In this document: piece after piece, positions 8,719 to 16,652 of the stretch
Layout of the letters: each line of letters opens with the position of its first letter
Position numbering within the stretch: the first letter of the stretch is position 1
Origin: JACIYW01 sp014359745
GTDB lineage: Bacteria > Pseudomonadota > Alphaproteobacteria > Rhodobacterales > Rhodobacteraceae
Assembly: GCA_050433985.1 (NCBI GenBank)
Contig: JBNPWE010000010.1
Location: forward strand, 52,189 to 116,188
DNA length: 64,000 nt
Direction of reading: 5' to 3'
The notes under the pieces: generated by a model
The model's database searches: none
Told to the model about the DNA's origin: nothing
Seen by the model: the letters and a program-made list of their open reading frames with translations, nothing else
Program-made: the position numbers and the translations under genes

Positions 8719-9609
8719 ATGAAGAATCTGTCTCAGGCTGCGCGCGGCCACCTGGCGATGCTGCTGTTTTCGGCCGTGGTGGCGGGGTCGTTCAGCCTGG
8801 GGTCGTTGACCGCCAATGATATCGACCCGCTGGCGCTGACGGCCATCCGGTTCCTGTTTGCATCGGTCATTCTGGCGGTCATAACGATGGCGACCACCGG
8901 CGTTCCGACGTCGGCGGTGCGCGCGCCGTGGCGCTATCTGGTGTTGGGCGGGCTGTTTGCGCTCTATTTCGTGCTGATGTTCGAGGGGCTGAAAACGGCA
9001 AGGCCGGTTTCGGCGTCATCGGTGTTCACGCTGGTGCCGCTGATGGCGGGGGGGATCGGATGGCTGGTTTTTCGCCAGGCGATGACGCGGCGGATGCTGA
9101 TCGCGCTGGTGGTCGGGGCTTTTGGCGCGCTTTGGGTAATCTTTCGTGGGGATACCGGCGCGCTGCTGGCCTTTGATCTGGGCCGGGGCGAGGCGATCTA
9201 TTTCGTCGGCTGCGTGTCGCACGCCCTGTTCACCCCGATGGCGCGCAGGCTGAACCGCGGGGAACCGGCGGTGATGTTCAGCCTTGGCATTCTGGTGGCC
9301 GGGTTCGTGGTGCTGGCCTTTGTCGGCTGGTCCGAAATACGGGCAACCCGCTGGCTTGACTTGCCCTGGCTGGTCTGGGTGACCATCGCCTATCTGGGGA
9401 TATTTGCGTCGGCCCTGACAACGGTATTGCTGCAATATGCCACGGTGCGGCTGCCATCGGCCAAGGTGCTGGCCTATACATATCTTACGCCAAGCTGGGT
9501 GATCATGCTGGAACTGATCATCGGCCATGGCGCGCCGCCCTTGCTGATGGGGGGCGGGGTGGCGCTGACGGTGGTGGCGCTTCTGATGCTGCTCAAGAAC
9601 GAGGAATGA
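8719..9609 (+). CDS. DMT superfamily (EamA) transporter
   Basis: A 296-residue polytopic membrane protein with about ten hydrophobic segments arranged as two EamA repeats (first around 10-135, second around 150-290; for example LTAIRFLFASVILAVITM and LGIFASALTTVLLQYATV). The family exports amino acids, nucleobases or other metabolites; the substrate is unknown here. It follows the LysR gene and ends before a candidate promoter for rpoH2. Confidence 0.88.
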   Translation: MKNLSQAARGHLAMLLFSAVVAGSFSLGSLTANDIDPLALTAIRFLFASVILAVITMATTGVPTSAVRAPWRYLVLGGLFALYFVLMFEGLKTARPVSASSVFTLVPLMAGGIGWLVFRQAMTRRMLIALVVGAFGALWVIFRGDTGALLAFDLGRGEAIYFVGCVSHALFTPMARRLNRGEPAVMFSLGILVAGFVVLAFVGWSEIRATRWLDLPWLVWVTIAYLGIFASALTTVLLQYATVRLPSAKVLAYTYLTPSWVIMLELIIGHGAPPLLMGGGVALTVVALLMLLKNEE

Positions 9610-9709
9610 ACCACCGGCGCGCGCACTGAAAATCGGCGGGGGCGGCGCGGGGATGGCGGGCAGGGGGTGAATTTCCGGCATCGGGTAATTTTCTGGCGAC
9701 GGAAATGAA

Positions 9710-9739
9710 TGATCCAAACGTATATCAATCGCGTACCAA
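9710..9739 (+). promoter_or_regulatory. Candidate extracytoplasmic-stress (sigma-E type) promoter for rpoH2
   Basis: TGATCC at 9710-9715 is followed after 18 bases by TACCAA at 9734-9739. TGATC(C) at -35 resembles Rhodobacter singlet-oxygen sigma-E promoters, and rpoH2 is a known member of that regulon. It lies 48 bases before the ATG. The -10 match is weak. Confidence 0.4.
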
Positions 9740-9786
9740 AGGTAATGTGACGACCAGGGATCATCACGCATGCCGGGGAGACCGAG

Positions 9787-10665
9787 ATGCCACTTGACCT
9801 ATCCGATGACAGGGCCATGTCCCGCCGCGCGATGAAGGCTGAATTGCTGGATGCGGAAACCGAATTGCGGCTGGCCTATGCCTGGCGCGATCAGCGTGAC
9901 GAGGCGGCGCTGCACCGTCTGATCACCGCCTATATGCGGCTGGCGATTTCCATGGCGTCGAAATTCCGCCGCTACGGCGCGCCGATGAACGACCTGATAC
10001 AAGAGGCCGGGCTGGGCCTGATGAAGGCCGCCGAGAAATTCGATCCCGATCGCGGCGTGCGGTTTTCAACCTATGCGGTGTGGTGGATCAAGGCCAGCAT
10101 TCAGGACTATGTGATGCGCAACTGGTCGATGGTGCGCACCGGGTCGACATCATCGCAAAAATCGCTGTTCTTCAACCTGCGCCGTGTGCAGGCCAAACTG
10201 GAACGCGAGGCGCAACAACGCGGCGAACCGCTTGATCCGCATCAGCTTAGCGAACTGGTCGCGCGTGAAATCGGGGTGCCCTTGCACGATGTCCAGATGA
10301 TGGAGGGGCGGCTTTCAGGATCGGATTATTCGCTCAACACGCGCCAATCTGGCGATGAGGAAGGCCGCGAATGGATCGACGTGCTGGAAGACGAGTCGGA
10401 TCAGGCGGCGCACCGGGTCGAGCAAAGCCATGACCGCGCCAAGCTGCGCGGCTGGCTGGCAACCGCCATGGCCATCCTGAACGACCGGGAACGCCTGATC
10501 GTGCAGGAACGCAAGCTGCGATCCGATCCCCGGACGCTGGAAAGCCTGGGCGATGAGCTGGGCCTGTCAAAGGAACGGGTGCGGCAGTTGGAGGCGGCGG
10601 CTTTCGCCAAGATGCGCAAAAGCCTTGAAGCGCAAAGCCGGGAAGTGCATCACTTCCTGCTATGA
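9787..10665 (+). CDS. rpoH: RNA polymerase sigma-32 type factor, RpoH2-like
   Basis: A 292-residue sigma factor with region 2 (AYMRLAISMASKFRRYGAPM, DLIQEAGLGLMKAAEKFDP, FSTYAVWWIKASIQDYVMRN) and region 4 (ESLGDELGLSKERVRQLEA). The segment SSQKSLFFNLRR is the RpoH-specific motif between regions 2 and 3. The degenerate N-terminus and overall divergence favour RpoH2 (RpoHII) of Rhodobacteraceae, which acts in photo-oxidative and heat stress. Its stop overlaps the next start (ATGA), so the ChaN-like gene is co-translated. Confidence 0.9.
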   Translation: MPLDLSDDRAMSRRAMKAELLDAETELRLAYAWRDQRDEAALHRLITAYMRLAISMASKFRRYGAPMNDLIQEAGLGLMKAAEKFDPDRGVRFSTYAVWWIKASIQDYVMRNWSMVRTGSTSSQKSLFFNLRRVQAKLEREAQQRGEPLDPHQLSELVAREIGVPLHDVQMMEGRLSGSDYSLNTRQSGDEEGREWIDVLEDESDQAAHRVEQSHDRAKLRGWLATAMAILNDRERLIVQERKLRSDPRTLESLGDELGLSKERVRQLEAAAFAKMRKSLEAQSREVHHFLL

Positions 10666-11474
10666 ACCAGCGCCTTGCCGGATATCTTTGCGCGGTCCTC
10701 CTTGCCGCCGTCCCGGTGTGGGCGGCTGAAATCGGCACAGATGGCTTGCAGGCGCTGCCGCCCGCCGATGTGGTGATCCTGGGCGAGGTGCATGACAACA
10801 TCTTCCACCACGAAAATCAGGCGCGCGCGGTGGGTGCCATAGCCCCCCGCGCCCTGGTGTTCGAAATGCTTGCCCCCGAACAGGCCGCGCGGATCACCCC
10901 GGCACTGCGCGACGACCCCGCGGCGCTGGAACGCGCGCTGGGCTGGAACGCCTCGGGCTGGCCGGATTTTGGCATGTATTTCCCGATATTCGCCGCAGCA
11001 CCAAAGGCTGCGATCTTTGGCGGCGCGCTGCCCCGTGCGGCGGTGCGCCGGGCCATGACCGACGGGCCCGCGCCGGTGTTCGGGCAAGGGGCCGCGCGAT
11101 ACGGCCTGACCGACCAGCTGCCCCCCGATGAAGATGCCGCGCGCGCGGACGACCAGCAATCGGCGCATTGCGGTGCCCTGCCCGAGGCGGCGCTGCCCGG
11201 AATGGTGGCCGCGCAACGGCTGCGCGATGCGGGGCTTGCCCGCGCGGTGGTTGCGGCGATGGACGCGACCGGCGGGCCGGTGGTGCTGATCACCGGCACC
11301 GCCCATGCGCGCAACGACCGGGGTGTGCCGCGGGCACTGGCGCGCGCCGCGCCCGATCTGCGGGTGATTTCGGTCGGCCAGTACGAAAGCGATCCCGGCC
11401 CCCTGGCCCCGCATGATTTCTGGCTGGTGACCGATCCGGTCGCCCGCCCCGATCCCTGCGCCGCGTTTCGCTAG
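10662..11474 (+). CDS. ChaN-like (DUF399) exported protein
   Basis: A 270-residue protein with a Sec signal peptide (RLAGYLCAVLLAAVPVWAAE). The ChaN-family motifs ILGEVHDNIFHHENQ near residue 35 and ITGTAHARNDRGVP near 215 are present; the latter contains the family histidine. ChaN of Campylobacter binds haem pairs and is linked to iron uptake. No lipobox is seen, so it is likely soluble periplasmic. It overlaps rpoH2 by 4 bases, which suggests stress-linked expression. Haem binding is inferred from family only. Confidence 0.8.
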   Translation: MNQRLAGYLCAVLLAAVPVWAAEIGTDGLQALPPADVVILGEVHDNIFHHENQARAVGAIAPRALVFEMLAPEQAARITPALRDDPAALERALGWNASGWPDFGMYFPIFAAAPKAAIFGGALPRAAVRRAMTDGPAPVFGQGAARYGLTDQLPPDEDAARADDQQSAHCGALPEAALPGMVAAQRLRDAGLARAVVAAMDATGGPVVLITGTAHARNDRGVPRALARAAPDLRVISVGQYESDPGPLAPHDFWLVTDPVARPDPCAAFR

Positions 11475-11482
11475 GGCCGGGT

Positions 11483-11515
11483 GCCTCCGGCGGGAGTATT
11501 TTGATCGAGAGGATG
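11483..11515 (+). repeat. Dispersed repeat copy 2
   Basis: GCCTCCGGCGGGAGTATTTT then GATCGAGAGGATG lies directly after the ChaN-like stop codon and before coaBC. It is nearly identical to the copies at 1127 and 12812. Confidence 0.75.
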
Positions 11516-11586
11516 GCGGCCGCGCTGTCGTCTTGCCTCGGGCGGCGCCGTCCTCTACCACTGATCCACCGGAATGGGAGCGGCGG

Positions 11587-12789
11587 ATGCTGGCGGGAAA
11601 ACGTATTCTGTTACTGATCGGTGGCGGGATCGCCGCCTACAAGGCGCTGGATCTGATCCGGCGGCTGCGCGAACGTGGCGCGGACGTGGTGCCGGTGCTG
11701 ACGCGGGCGGGGGCGGAATTCGTGACGCCGCTGTCGGTTGCGGCCCTGGCGGGAAACCGGGTGTACAGCGATCTTTTCGATCTGACCGATGAGGCCGAGA
11801 TGGGCCATATCGAACTGTCGCGCGCCACCGATCTGCTGGTGGTGGCGCCGGCGACGGCGGATCTGCTGGCCAAGATGGCGGCGGGGCTGGCGGGCGATCT
11901 GGCGACCACGGTTCTGATGGCGACCGACAAGCCGGTGCTGGTGGCGCCCGCGATGAACCTGCGCATGTTCCTGCACCCGGCGATGCAGCGCAATCTGGCG
12001 GTCTTGCGCGGGGATGGTGTTGCCGTCGTCGGCCCGAACGAGGGCGATATGGCCTGCGGCGAATTCGGCCCCGGCCGGATGGCCGAGCCGCTGGAGATCG
12101 TCGCGGCGATCGCGGCGCGGCTGGCCCCCGACCTGCCCCTTTCGGGGCGGCATGTTCTGATCACCTCTGGCCCGACGCAGGAACCCATTGATCCGGTGCG
12201 TTATATCGCCAACCGGTCTTCGGGGGCGCAGGGCACCGCGATTGCCCGCGCGGCGCTGGCGCTGGGTGCCGCGGTGACCTTTGTCACCGGCCCCGCAACC
12301 GTGCCGCCGCCCGAAGGGGCGCGGATCATCCGGGTCGAGACGGCGGCTGAGATGCTGGCGGCGGTCGAGGCGGCGCTGCCCGCCGATGTCGCGATCTTTG
12401 CCGCGGCTGTGGCCGACTGGCGTGTGGCCAATGCCGCCGGGCAAAAGCTGAAGAAACGCGCGGGCGGCGCGCTGCCGGTGCTGGAACTGGCCGAGAACGT
12501 GGATATTCTGGCGCGGGTCGCGGGCCTGGGGGCGGCGCGGCCAAGGCTGGTGGTGGGCTTTGCCGCCGAGACCGGGCGTTTGGTGGAACACGCCACCGCC
12601 AAGCGCGCGCGCAAGGGCTGCGACTGGATCGTGGGCAACGATGTGTCGGAAGGGACCGGCATCATGGGCGGGGCCGAAAATGCCGTGGTGCTGATCACCG
12701 GCGACGCGGCGCCGGAAACCTGGCCCCGCATGGGCAAGGCCGAGGTGGCGACACGCCTGATGGCGCGTATCGCAGAGGCCCTGGCGTGA
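11587..12789 (+). CDS. coaBC: Bifunctional phosphopantothenoylcysteine decarboxylase / phosphopantothenate-cysteine ligase
   Basis: The 400-residue enzyme catalyses two consecutive coenzyme A steps: CTP-dependent addition of cysteine to phosphopantothenate (C-terminal CoaB) and FMN-dependent decarboxylation (N-terminal CoaC). The CoaC part begins MLAGKRILLLIGGGIAAYK and has the substrate motif APAMNLRMF (consensus PAMN); CoaB shows TSGPTQEPIDPVRYIANRSS and AAVADWRVA. The ATG is supported by GGGAG six bases upstream. panB and panC of the same pathway lie 8 kb away. Confidence 0.95.
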   Translation: MLAGKRILLLIGGGIAAYKALDLIRRLRERGADVVPVLTRAGAEFVTPLSVAALAGNRVYSDLFDLTDEAEMGHIELSRATDLLVVAPATADLLAKMAAGLAGDLATTVLMATDKPVLVAPAMNLRMFLHPAMQRNLAVLRGDGVAVVGPNEGDMACGEFGPGRMAEPLEIVAAIAARLAPDLPLSGRHVLITSGPTQEPIDPVRYIANRSSGAQGTAIARAALALGAAVTFVTGPATVPPPEGARIIRVETAAEMLAAVEAALPADVAIFAAAVADWRVANAAGQKLKKRAGGALPVLELAENVDILARVAGLGAARPRLVVGFAAETGRLVEHATAKRARKGCDWIVGNDVSEGTGIMGGAENAVVLITGDAAPETWPRMGKAEVATRLMARIAEALA

Positions 12790-12811
12790 GGCGCTTGCGG
12801 CCCGGACAGAC

Positions 12812-12844
12812 GCCTCCGGCGGGAGTATTTTTATCGAGAGGATG
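12812..12844 (+). repeat. Dispersed repeat copy 3
   Basis: GCCTCCGGCGGGAGTATTTT then TATCGAGAGGATG fills most of the coaBC-dut gap. Its terminal ATG is in frame with dut but is probably not the main start. Confidence 0.75.
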
Positions 12845-12859
12845 GGGCGGGGAAGCGCG

Positions 12860-13324
12860 ATGGTAACGGTTCTTGTGACGCAGGAGGATTGGGCCGATCC
12901 CGTGGTGCCGCTGCCCGATTATGCCAGCGCGGGTGCCGCGGGCGCCGATCTGCGCGCCAATCTTGCGGTTGAGGATCGCGGCACGGGGCTGATCCTGGCG
13001 CCGATGGCGCGGCGGCTGGTGCCGGTGGGCCTGCGCTTTGAATTGCCGGACGGGTACGAGATGCAGATCAGGCCCCGTTCGGGGCTGGCGCTGCGCCATG
13101 GGGTGACGCTTGTCAACGCGCCCGGCACCGTTGACGCCGATTATCGCGGGCCGGTGGGGGTGCTGATGATCAACCTTGGGCCCGATCCGGTGGTGATCGC
13201 GCATGGCGAACGGATCGCGCAGGCGATCGTGGCCCCCGTCGCGCGGGCCCGGTTCCAGAGGGCTGACGCGCTGGGCGCGACCGCGCGCGGCGCTGGGGGA
13301 TTTGGATCAACCGGGCGGTCGTGA
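12860..13324 (+). CDS. dut: Deoxyuridine 5-prime-triphosphate nucleotidohydrolase (dUTPase)
   Basis: The trimeric dUTPase hydrolyses dUTP to dUMP and keeps uracil out of DNA. All five motifs are visible in 154 residues: AGADLRA, RPRSGLALRHG, GTVDADYRG, ERIAQAIV and the C-terminal P-loop-like GAGGFGSTG. The start at 12860 is the first ATG that fits the family; an in-frame ATG at 12842 belongs to the dispersed repeat. It follows coaBC, a common alphaproteobacterial order, and overlaps the MoeB-like gene by 4 bases. Confidence 0.95.
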   Translation: MVTVLVTQEDWADPVVPLPDYASAGAAGADLRANLAVEDRGTGLILAPMARRLVPVGLRFELPDGYEMQIRPRSGLALRHGVTLVNAPGTVDADYRGPVGVLMINLGPDPVVIAHGERIAQAIVAPVARARFQRADALGATARGAGGFGSTGRS

Positions 13325-14403
13325 TGCTGTTTGTGGGAATGGCGGCGGTGCTGTGGGGGATCGGGGCGCTGCTGCGTACCCCGGTGGCGGCGCGGCTGGT
13401 GATGATCGCGATCCTTTACGGGGGTGTGTTGCTGGTGCATCTGACCTTGCCGACCGGGGCCGCGCTGCCGCGCGCCCTCGGCGGATCGGCGGCATCCTGG
13501 GGCGCGCTGGGGGTGCTGGCGGCACTGGGGCTGGGCTATGGGGCGGTGGTGCGGCGGTTGAAGGCGCGGGCGCATCCGGCGGTGCCCCCCCCCGCCGTGC
13601 CGGGGCAGTTCCGCCCGGCAGAGCTGGACCGTTATGCGCGCCACATCATGCTGCGCGAACTGGGCGGGCCGGGGCAGCGGGCGCTGCGCGGGGCGCGGGT
13701 GCTGGTGGTGGGGGCTGGGGGGCTTGGATCGCCGGCACTTTTGTATCTCGCGGCCGCCGGGGTCGGCACGATCGGGGTGATCGATGACGACGTGGTGGAA
13801 AATTCCAACCTTCAGCGCCAGGTCATCCATACCGACGCGCGTATCGGCATGGCCAAGGTGTTTTCGGCCGAGGCGGCGCTGCGGGCGCTGAACCCCTTTG
13901 TGACGGTGCGGCCCTATCACCGGCGTCTGGTGCCCGATATGGCAGAGGGCTTGCTGGCGGATTACGATCTGATCCTTGATGGATCGGATAATTTCGACAC
14001 GCGCTATCTGGTCAATGCGATGGCGGTGGGGCTGGGCAAGCCGCTGATTTCGGCGGCGATGACGCAATGGGAAGGGCAGATCGGGCTTTACGACCCGACC
14101 CGTGGCGGTCCGTGTTACGAATGCCTGTTCCCCGAACGCCCGGCGCCGGGCCTGGTGCCGAGTTGCGCCGAGGCCGGGATCGTGGCACCGCTGCCGGGCA
14201 TCATCGGGTCGATGATGGCGCTTGAGGCGGTGAAGGCGATCACCGGCGCGGGTGAGGGGCTGCGCGGGCGGCTGATGATCTATGACGCGCTTTATGCCGA
14301 GGTGCGGGTGATCAGGGCCGGGGCGCGGCCCGGCTGTGCGATCTGCGGGCATCTGCATGCGCCCGCCGCCGATCAGGGACAGACCGACAAGGGAAAGGGA
14401 TAA
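13321..14403 (+). CDS. HesA/MoeB/ThiF family adenylyltransferase with N-terminal membrane segments
   Basis: A 360-residue E1-like enzyme. Residues about 1-80 contain two or three hydrophobic segments (LFVGMAAVLWGIGALL, LVMIAILYGGVLLVHL, LGVLAALGLGYGAVV). The catalytic domain starts near 100 with RYARHIMLRELGGPGQ, has the ATP loop VVGAGGLGSPAL, the DDDVVENSNLQRQ motif and the zinc pairs CYEC and CAIC. Such enzymes adenylate the C-terminal Gly-Gly of MoaD- or ThiS-like carriers. No rhodanese domain is present. GTG at 13321 or ATG at 13324 may be the start. The membrane-tethered form is the oddity. Confidence 0.85.
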   Translation: MMLFVGMAAVLWGIGALLRTPVAARLVMIAILYGGVLLVHLTLPTGAALPRALGGSAASWGALGVLAALGLGYGAVVRRLKARAHPAVPPPAVPGQFRPAELDRYARHIMLRELGGPGQRALRGARVLVVGAGGLGSPALLYLAAAGVGTIGVIDDDVVENSNLQRQVIHTDARIGMAKVFSAEAALRALNPFVTVRPYHRRLVPDMAEGLLADYDLILDGSDNFDTRYLVNAMAVGLGKPLISAAMTQWEGQIGLYDPTRGGPCYECLFPERPAPGLVPSCAEAGIVAPLPGIIGSMMALEAVKAITGAGEGLRGRLMIYDALYAEVRVIRAGARPGCAICGHLHAPAADQGQTDKGKG

Positions 14404-14404
14404 G

Positions 14405-16447
14405 ATGACACCGGCAAACCCGTTGCTGACCACCTGGGACGGCCCGTTTGGCCTGCCGCCATTCGCCGCGATCCGCGACGAGGATTTCTCGCCCGCGTTC
14501 GACGTGGCGTTGGGGCAAGCGCGGGCGGCAGTGGCCACGATCGCAGACAACCCCGAGGCGCCGACGTTCGAGAACACCATCGAGGCGCTGGAACTGTCGG
14601 AAACGATGCTGGATCGGGTGGCCGGGGTGTTTTTCAACCTTGCGGGCGCCGATGCCAATCCGGCACGTCAGGCGTTGCAGCGCGATCTTGCGCCGAAACT
14701 GTCGGCCCATGCTTCCGAAGTAGTGACCAACCGCGCGCTGTTTGCCCGGATAGAGGCACTTTGGCAAGTGCGCGACAGTCTTGACCTGACGGCCGAACAG
14801 GCGCGGGTGCTGATGCTGTACCGGCGCGGTTTCGTGCGGGCCGGCGCGGATCTGGATGGGGCGGCACGCGACCGGCTGACGGCGGTCAAGGCGCGGCTGG
14901 CGGTTCTGGGCACGACATTCACCCAGAACCTGCTGGCGGATGAGGGGGAATGGTTTCTGGACCTTGGCCCCGACGATCTGGTGGGGCTACCGGAATTTTT
15001 GGTCGCTGCGATGGCGGCGGCGGCGGCGGAACTTGGGCGCCCGGGGCATGTGCTGACCCTTTCGCGGTCGCTTGTCGTGCCGTTTCTGCAATTCTCGCCC
15101 CGGCGCGATCTGCGGCGGCAGGCGTTCGAGGCCTGGGTGGCGCGCGGTGCCAACGGCAATGCGCATGACAACCGCGCCATAGCCGCCGAGATACTCGCGC
15201 TGCGGGCCGAACGCGCGCAGCTGTTGGGATACGACAGTTTCGCGGCCTACAAGCTGGAAACCGAAATGGCCGGCACGCCCGACCGGGTGCGTGACCTGCT
15301 GATGCGGGTCTGGGCCCCCGCGCGCGCGCAGGCAGCGGCCGATGCGGCCCGGCTGACCGAAATGCAGCGCGCCGACGGTATCAACACCGATCTGGAACCC
15401 TGGGACTGGCGCTATTATTCCGAGGCGCGGCGGCGGGTGGTGCATGATCTGGATGAAGAGGCGATCAAGCCTTATCTCGCGCTTGAGGCGATGATCGGCG
15501 CGGCGTTCGATTGCGCGCACCGCCTGTTCGGGCTGGAATTCCGGCCGCTGGATGTGCCGCTTTACCATCCCGACGCCCGCGCCTGGGAGGTGACGCGCGC
15601 CGGGCAGCATATGGCGGTGTTCATCGGCGATTATTTCGCGCGGGCCGGCAAGCGGTCGGGGGCGTGGTGTTCGACGATGCGCGATCAGCGCAAGCTGGGC
15701 GGCGATGTGCGCCCGATTGTCGTCAATGTGTGCAACTTTGCCAAGGGCGACCCGGCGCTGCTGTCCTGGGACGATGCGCACACGCTTTTCCATGAATTCG
15801 GCCATGCGCTGCATCAGATCCTGTCGGATGTGACCTATGCGCGGGTGTCGGGCACCTCGGTTGCGCGCGATTTTGTCGAACTGCCCAGCCAGCTTTTTGA
15901 GCATTGGCTGGAGGTGCCCGAGGTTCTGGAAAAACACGCGCGCCATGTCGAAACGGGGGCGCCCATGCCCGCCGATCTGCGCGCGCGGTTGCTGGCCGCA
16001 TCGACATGGGATCAGGGGTTTTCGACGGTGGAATACATCGCTTCGGCGCTTGTGGATCTGGAATTTCACCAAGGGCCGCCGCCCGCCGATCCGATGGCGC
16101 GGCAGGCCGGGATTCTGGCCGATCTGGGCATGCCCCATGCGATTGCCATGCGCCACGCCACGCCGCATTTCGCGCATGTGTTTTCGGGTGATGGCTATTC
16201 CAGCGGCTACTACAGCTACATGTGGTCCGAGGTGATGGATGCCGACGCTTTCGCGGCCTTTGAAGAGGCAGGCGATGCGTTTGACCCCGCGATGGCGTTG
16301 CGTCTGGAACGGTTCATCCTGTCGGCAGGCGGAAGCCAAGAGGCCGAGGCGGCCTATACCGCGTTTCGCGGGGCGATGCCGGGGGTCGAGGCCCTGTTGC
16401 GCGGCAGGGGTTTGCAGACGACGGAACAGGCGGATTTCGGGCAATAG
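14405..16447 (+). CDS. M3 family metallopeptidase (peptidyl-dipeptidase Dcp / oligopeptidase A type)
   Basis: A 680-residue cytoplasmic zinc peptidase. The HEXXH zinc motif is HEFGH (about residue 463) within DAHTLFHEFGHALHQIL, with the third ligand region further down as in thimet oligopeptidases. N-terminal FENTIEALELS and the C-terminal YYSYMWSEVMDADAF are typical of Dcp/PrlC. It starts one base after the MoeB-like stop. It probably degrades short peptides, including cleaved signal peptides. Dcp versus OpdA cannot be decided without alignment. Confidence 0.92.
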   Translation: MTPANPLLTTWDGPFGLPPFAAIRDEDFSPAFDVALGQARAAVATIADNPEAPTFENTIEALELSETMLDRVAGVFFNLAGADANPARQALQRDLAPKLSAHASEVVTNRALFARIEALWQVRDSLDLTAEQARVLMLYRRGFVRAGADLDGAARDRLTAVKARLAVLGTTFTQNLLADEGEWFLDLGPDDLVGLPEFLVAAMAAAAAELGRPGHVLTLSRSLVVPFLQFSPRRDLRRQAFEAWVARGANGNAHDNRAIAAEILALRAERAQLLGYDSFAAYKLETEMAGTPDRVRDLLMRVWAPARAQAAADAARLTEMQRADGINTDLEPWDWRYYSEARRRVVHDLDEEAIKPYLALEAMIGAAFDCAHRLFGLEFRPLDVPLYHPDARAWEVTRAGQHMAVFIGDYFARAGKRSGAWCSTMRDQRKLGGDVRPIVVNVCNFAKGDPALLSWDDAHTLFHEFGHALHQILSDVTYARVSGTSVARDFVELPSQLFEHWLEVPEVLEKHARHVETGAPMPADLRARLLAASTWDQGFSTVEYIASALVDLEFHQGPPPADPMARQAGILADLGMPHAIAMRHATPHFAHVFSGDGYSSGYYSYMWSEVMDADAFAAFEEAGDAFDPAMALRLERFILSAGGSQEAEAAYTAFRGAMPGVEALLRGRGLQTTEQADFGQ

Positions 16448-16495
16448 CGCGTGCTGCGCCCCATCAGCCCCGCAGATTGAGCGCCAAAAAACCTC

Positions 16496-16530
16496 TTTCG
16501 CCTCATCTTGGAAAAAATACTCACTTTCCG
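16496..16530 (-). repeat. Diverged dispersed repeat (reverse orientation)
   Basis: The minus strand reads GAAAGTGAGTATTTTTTCCA then AGATGAGGCGAAA. This matches the 2564-2590 element and the 3-prime half of the main dispersed repeat. Confidence 0.5.
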
Positions 16531-16587
16531 CCCCCCGCCGTGCGCGCGCCGGTCAGGGGACTTCCCCCGACCGACAGGACTTTGCCA

Positions 16588-16620
16588 TGAAAAACGGGGC
16601 ACCCGATGGGGCGCCCCGTT
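16588..16620 (-). terminator. Rho-independent terminator of glnA
   Basis: On the minus strand AACGGGGC pairs with GCCCCGTT and is followed by a T run (GTTTTTC), 30-60 bases after the glnA stop. Confidence 0.75.
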
Positions 16621-16652
16621 TCGATCTGATCTGATGTGACCCGCCGACGGGA

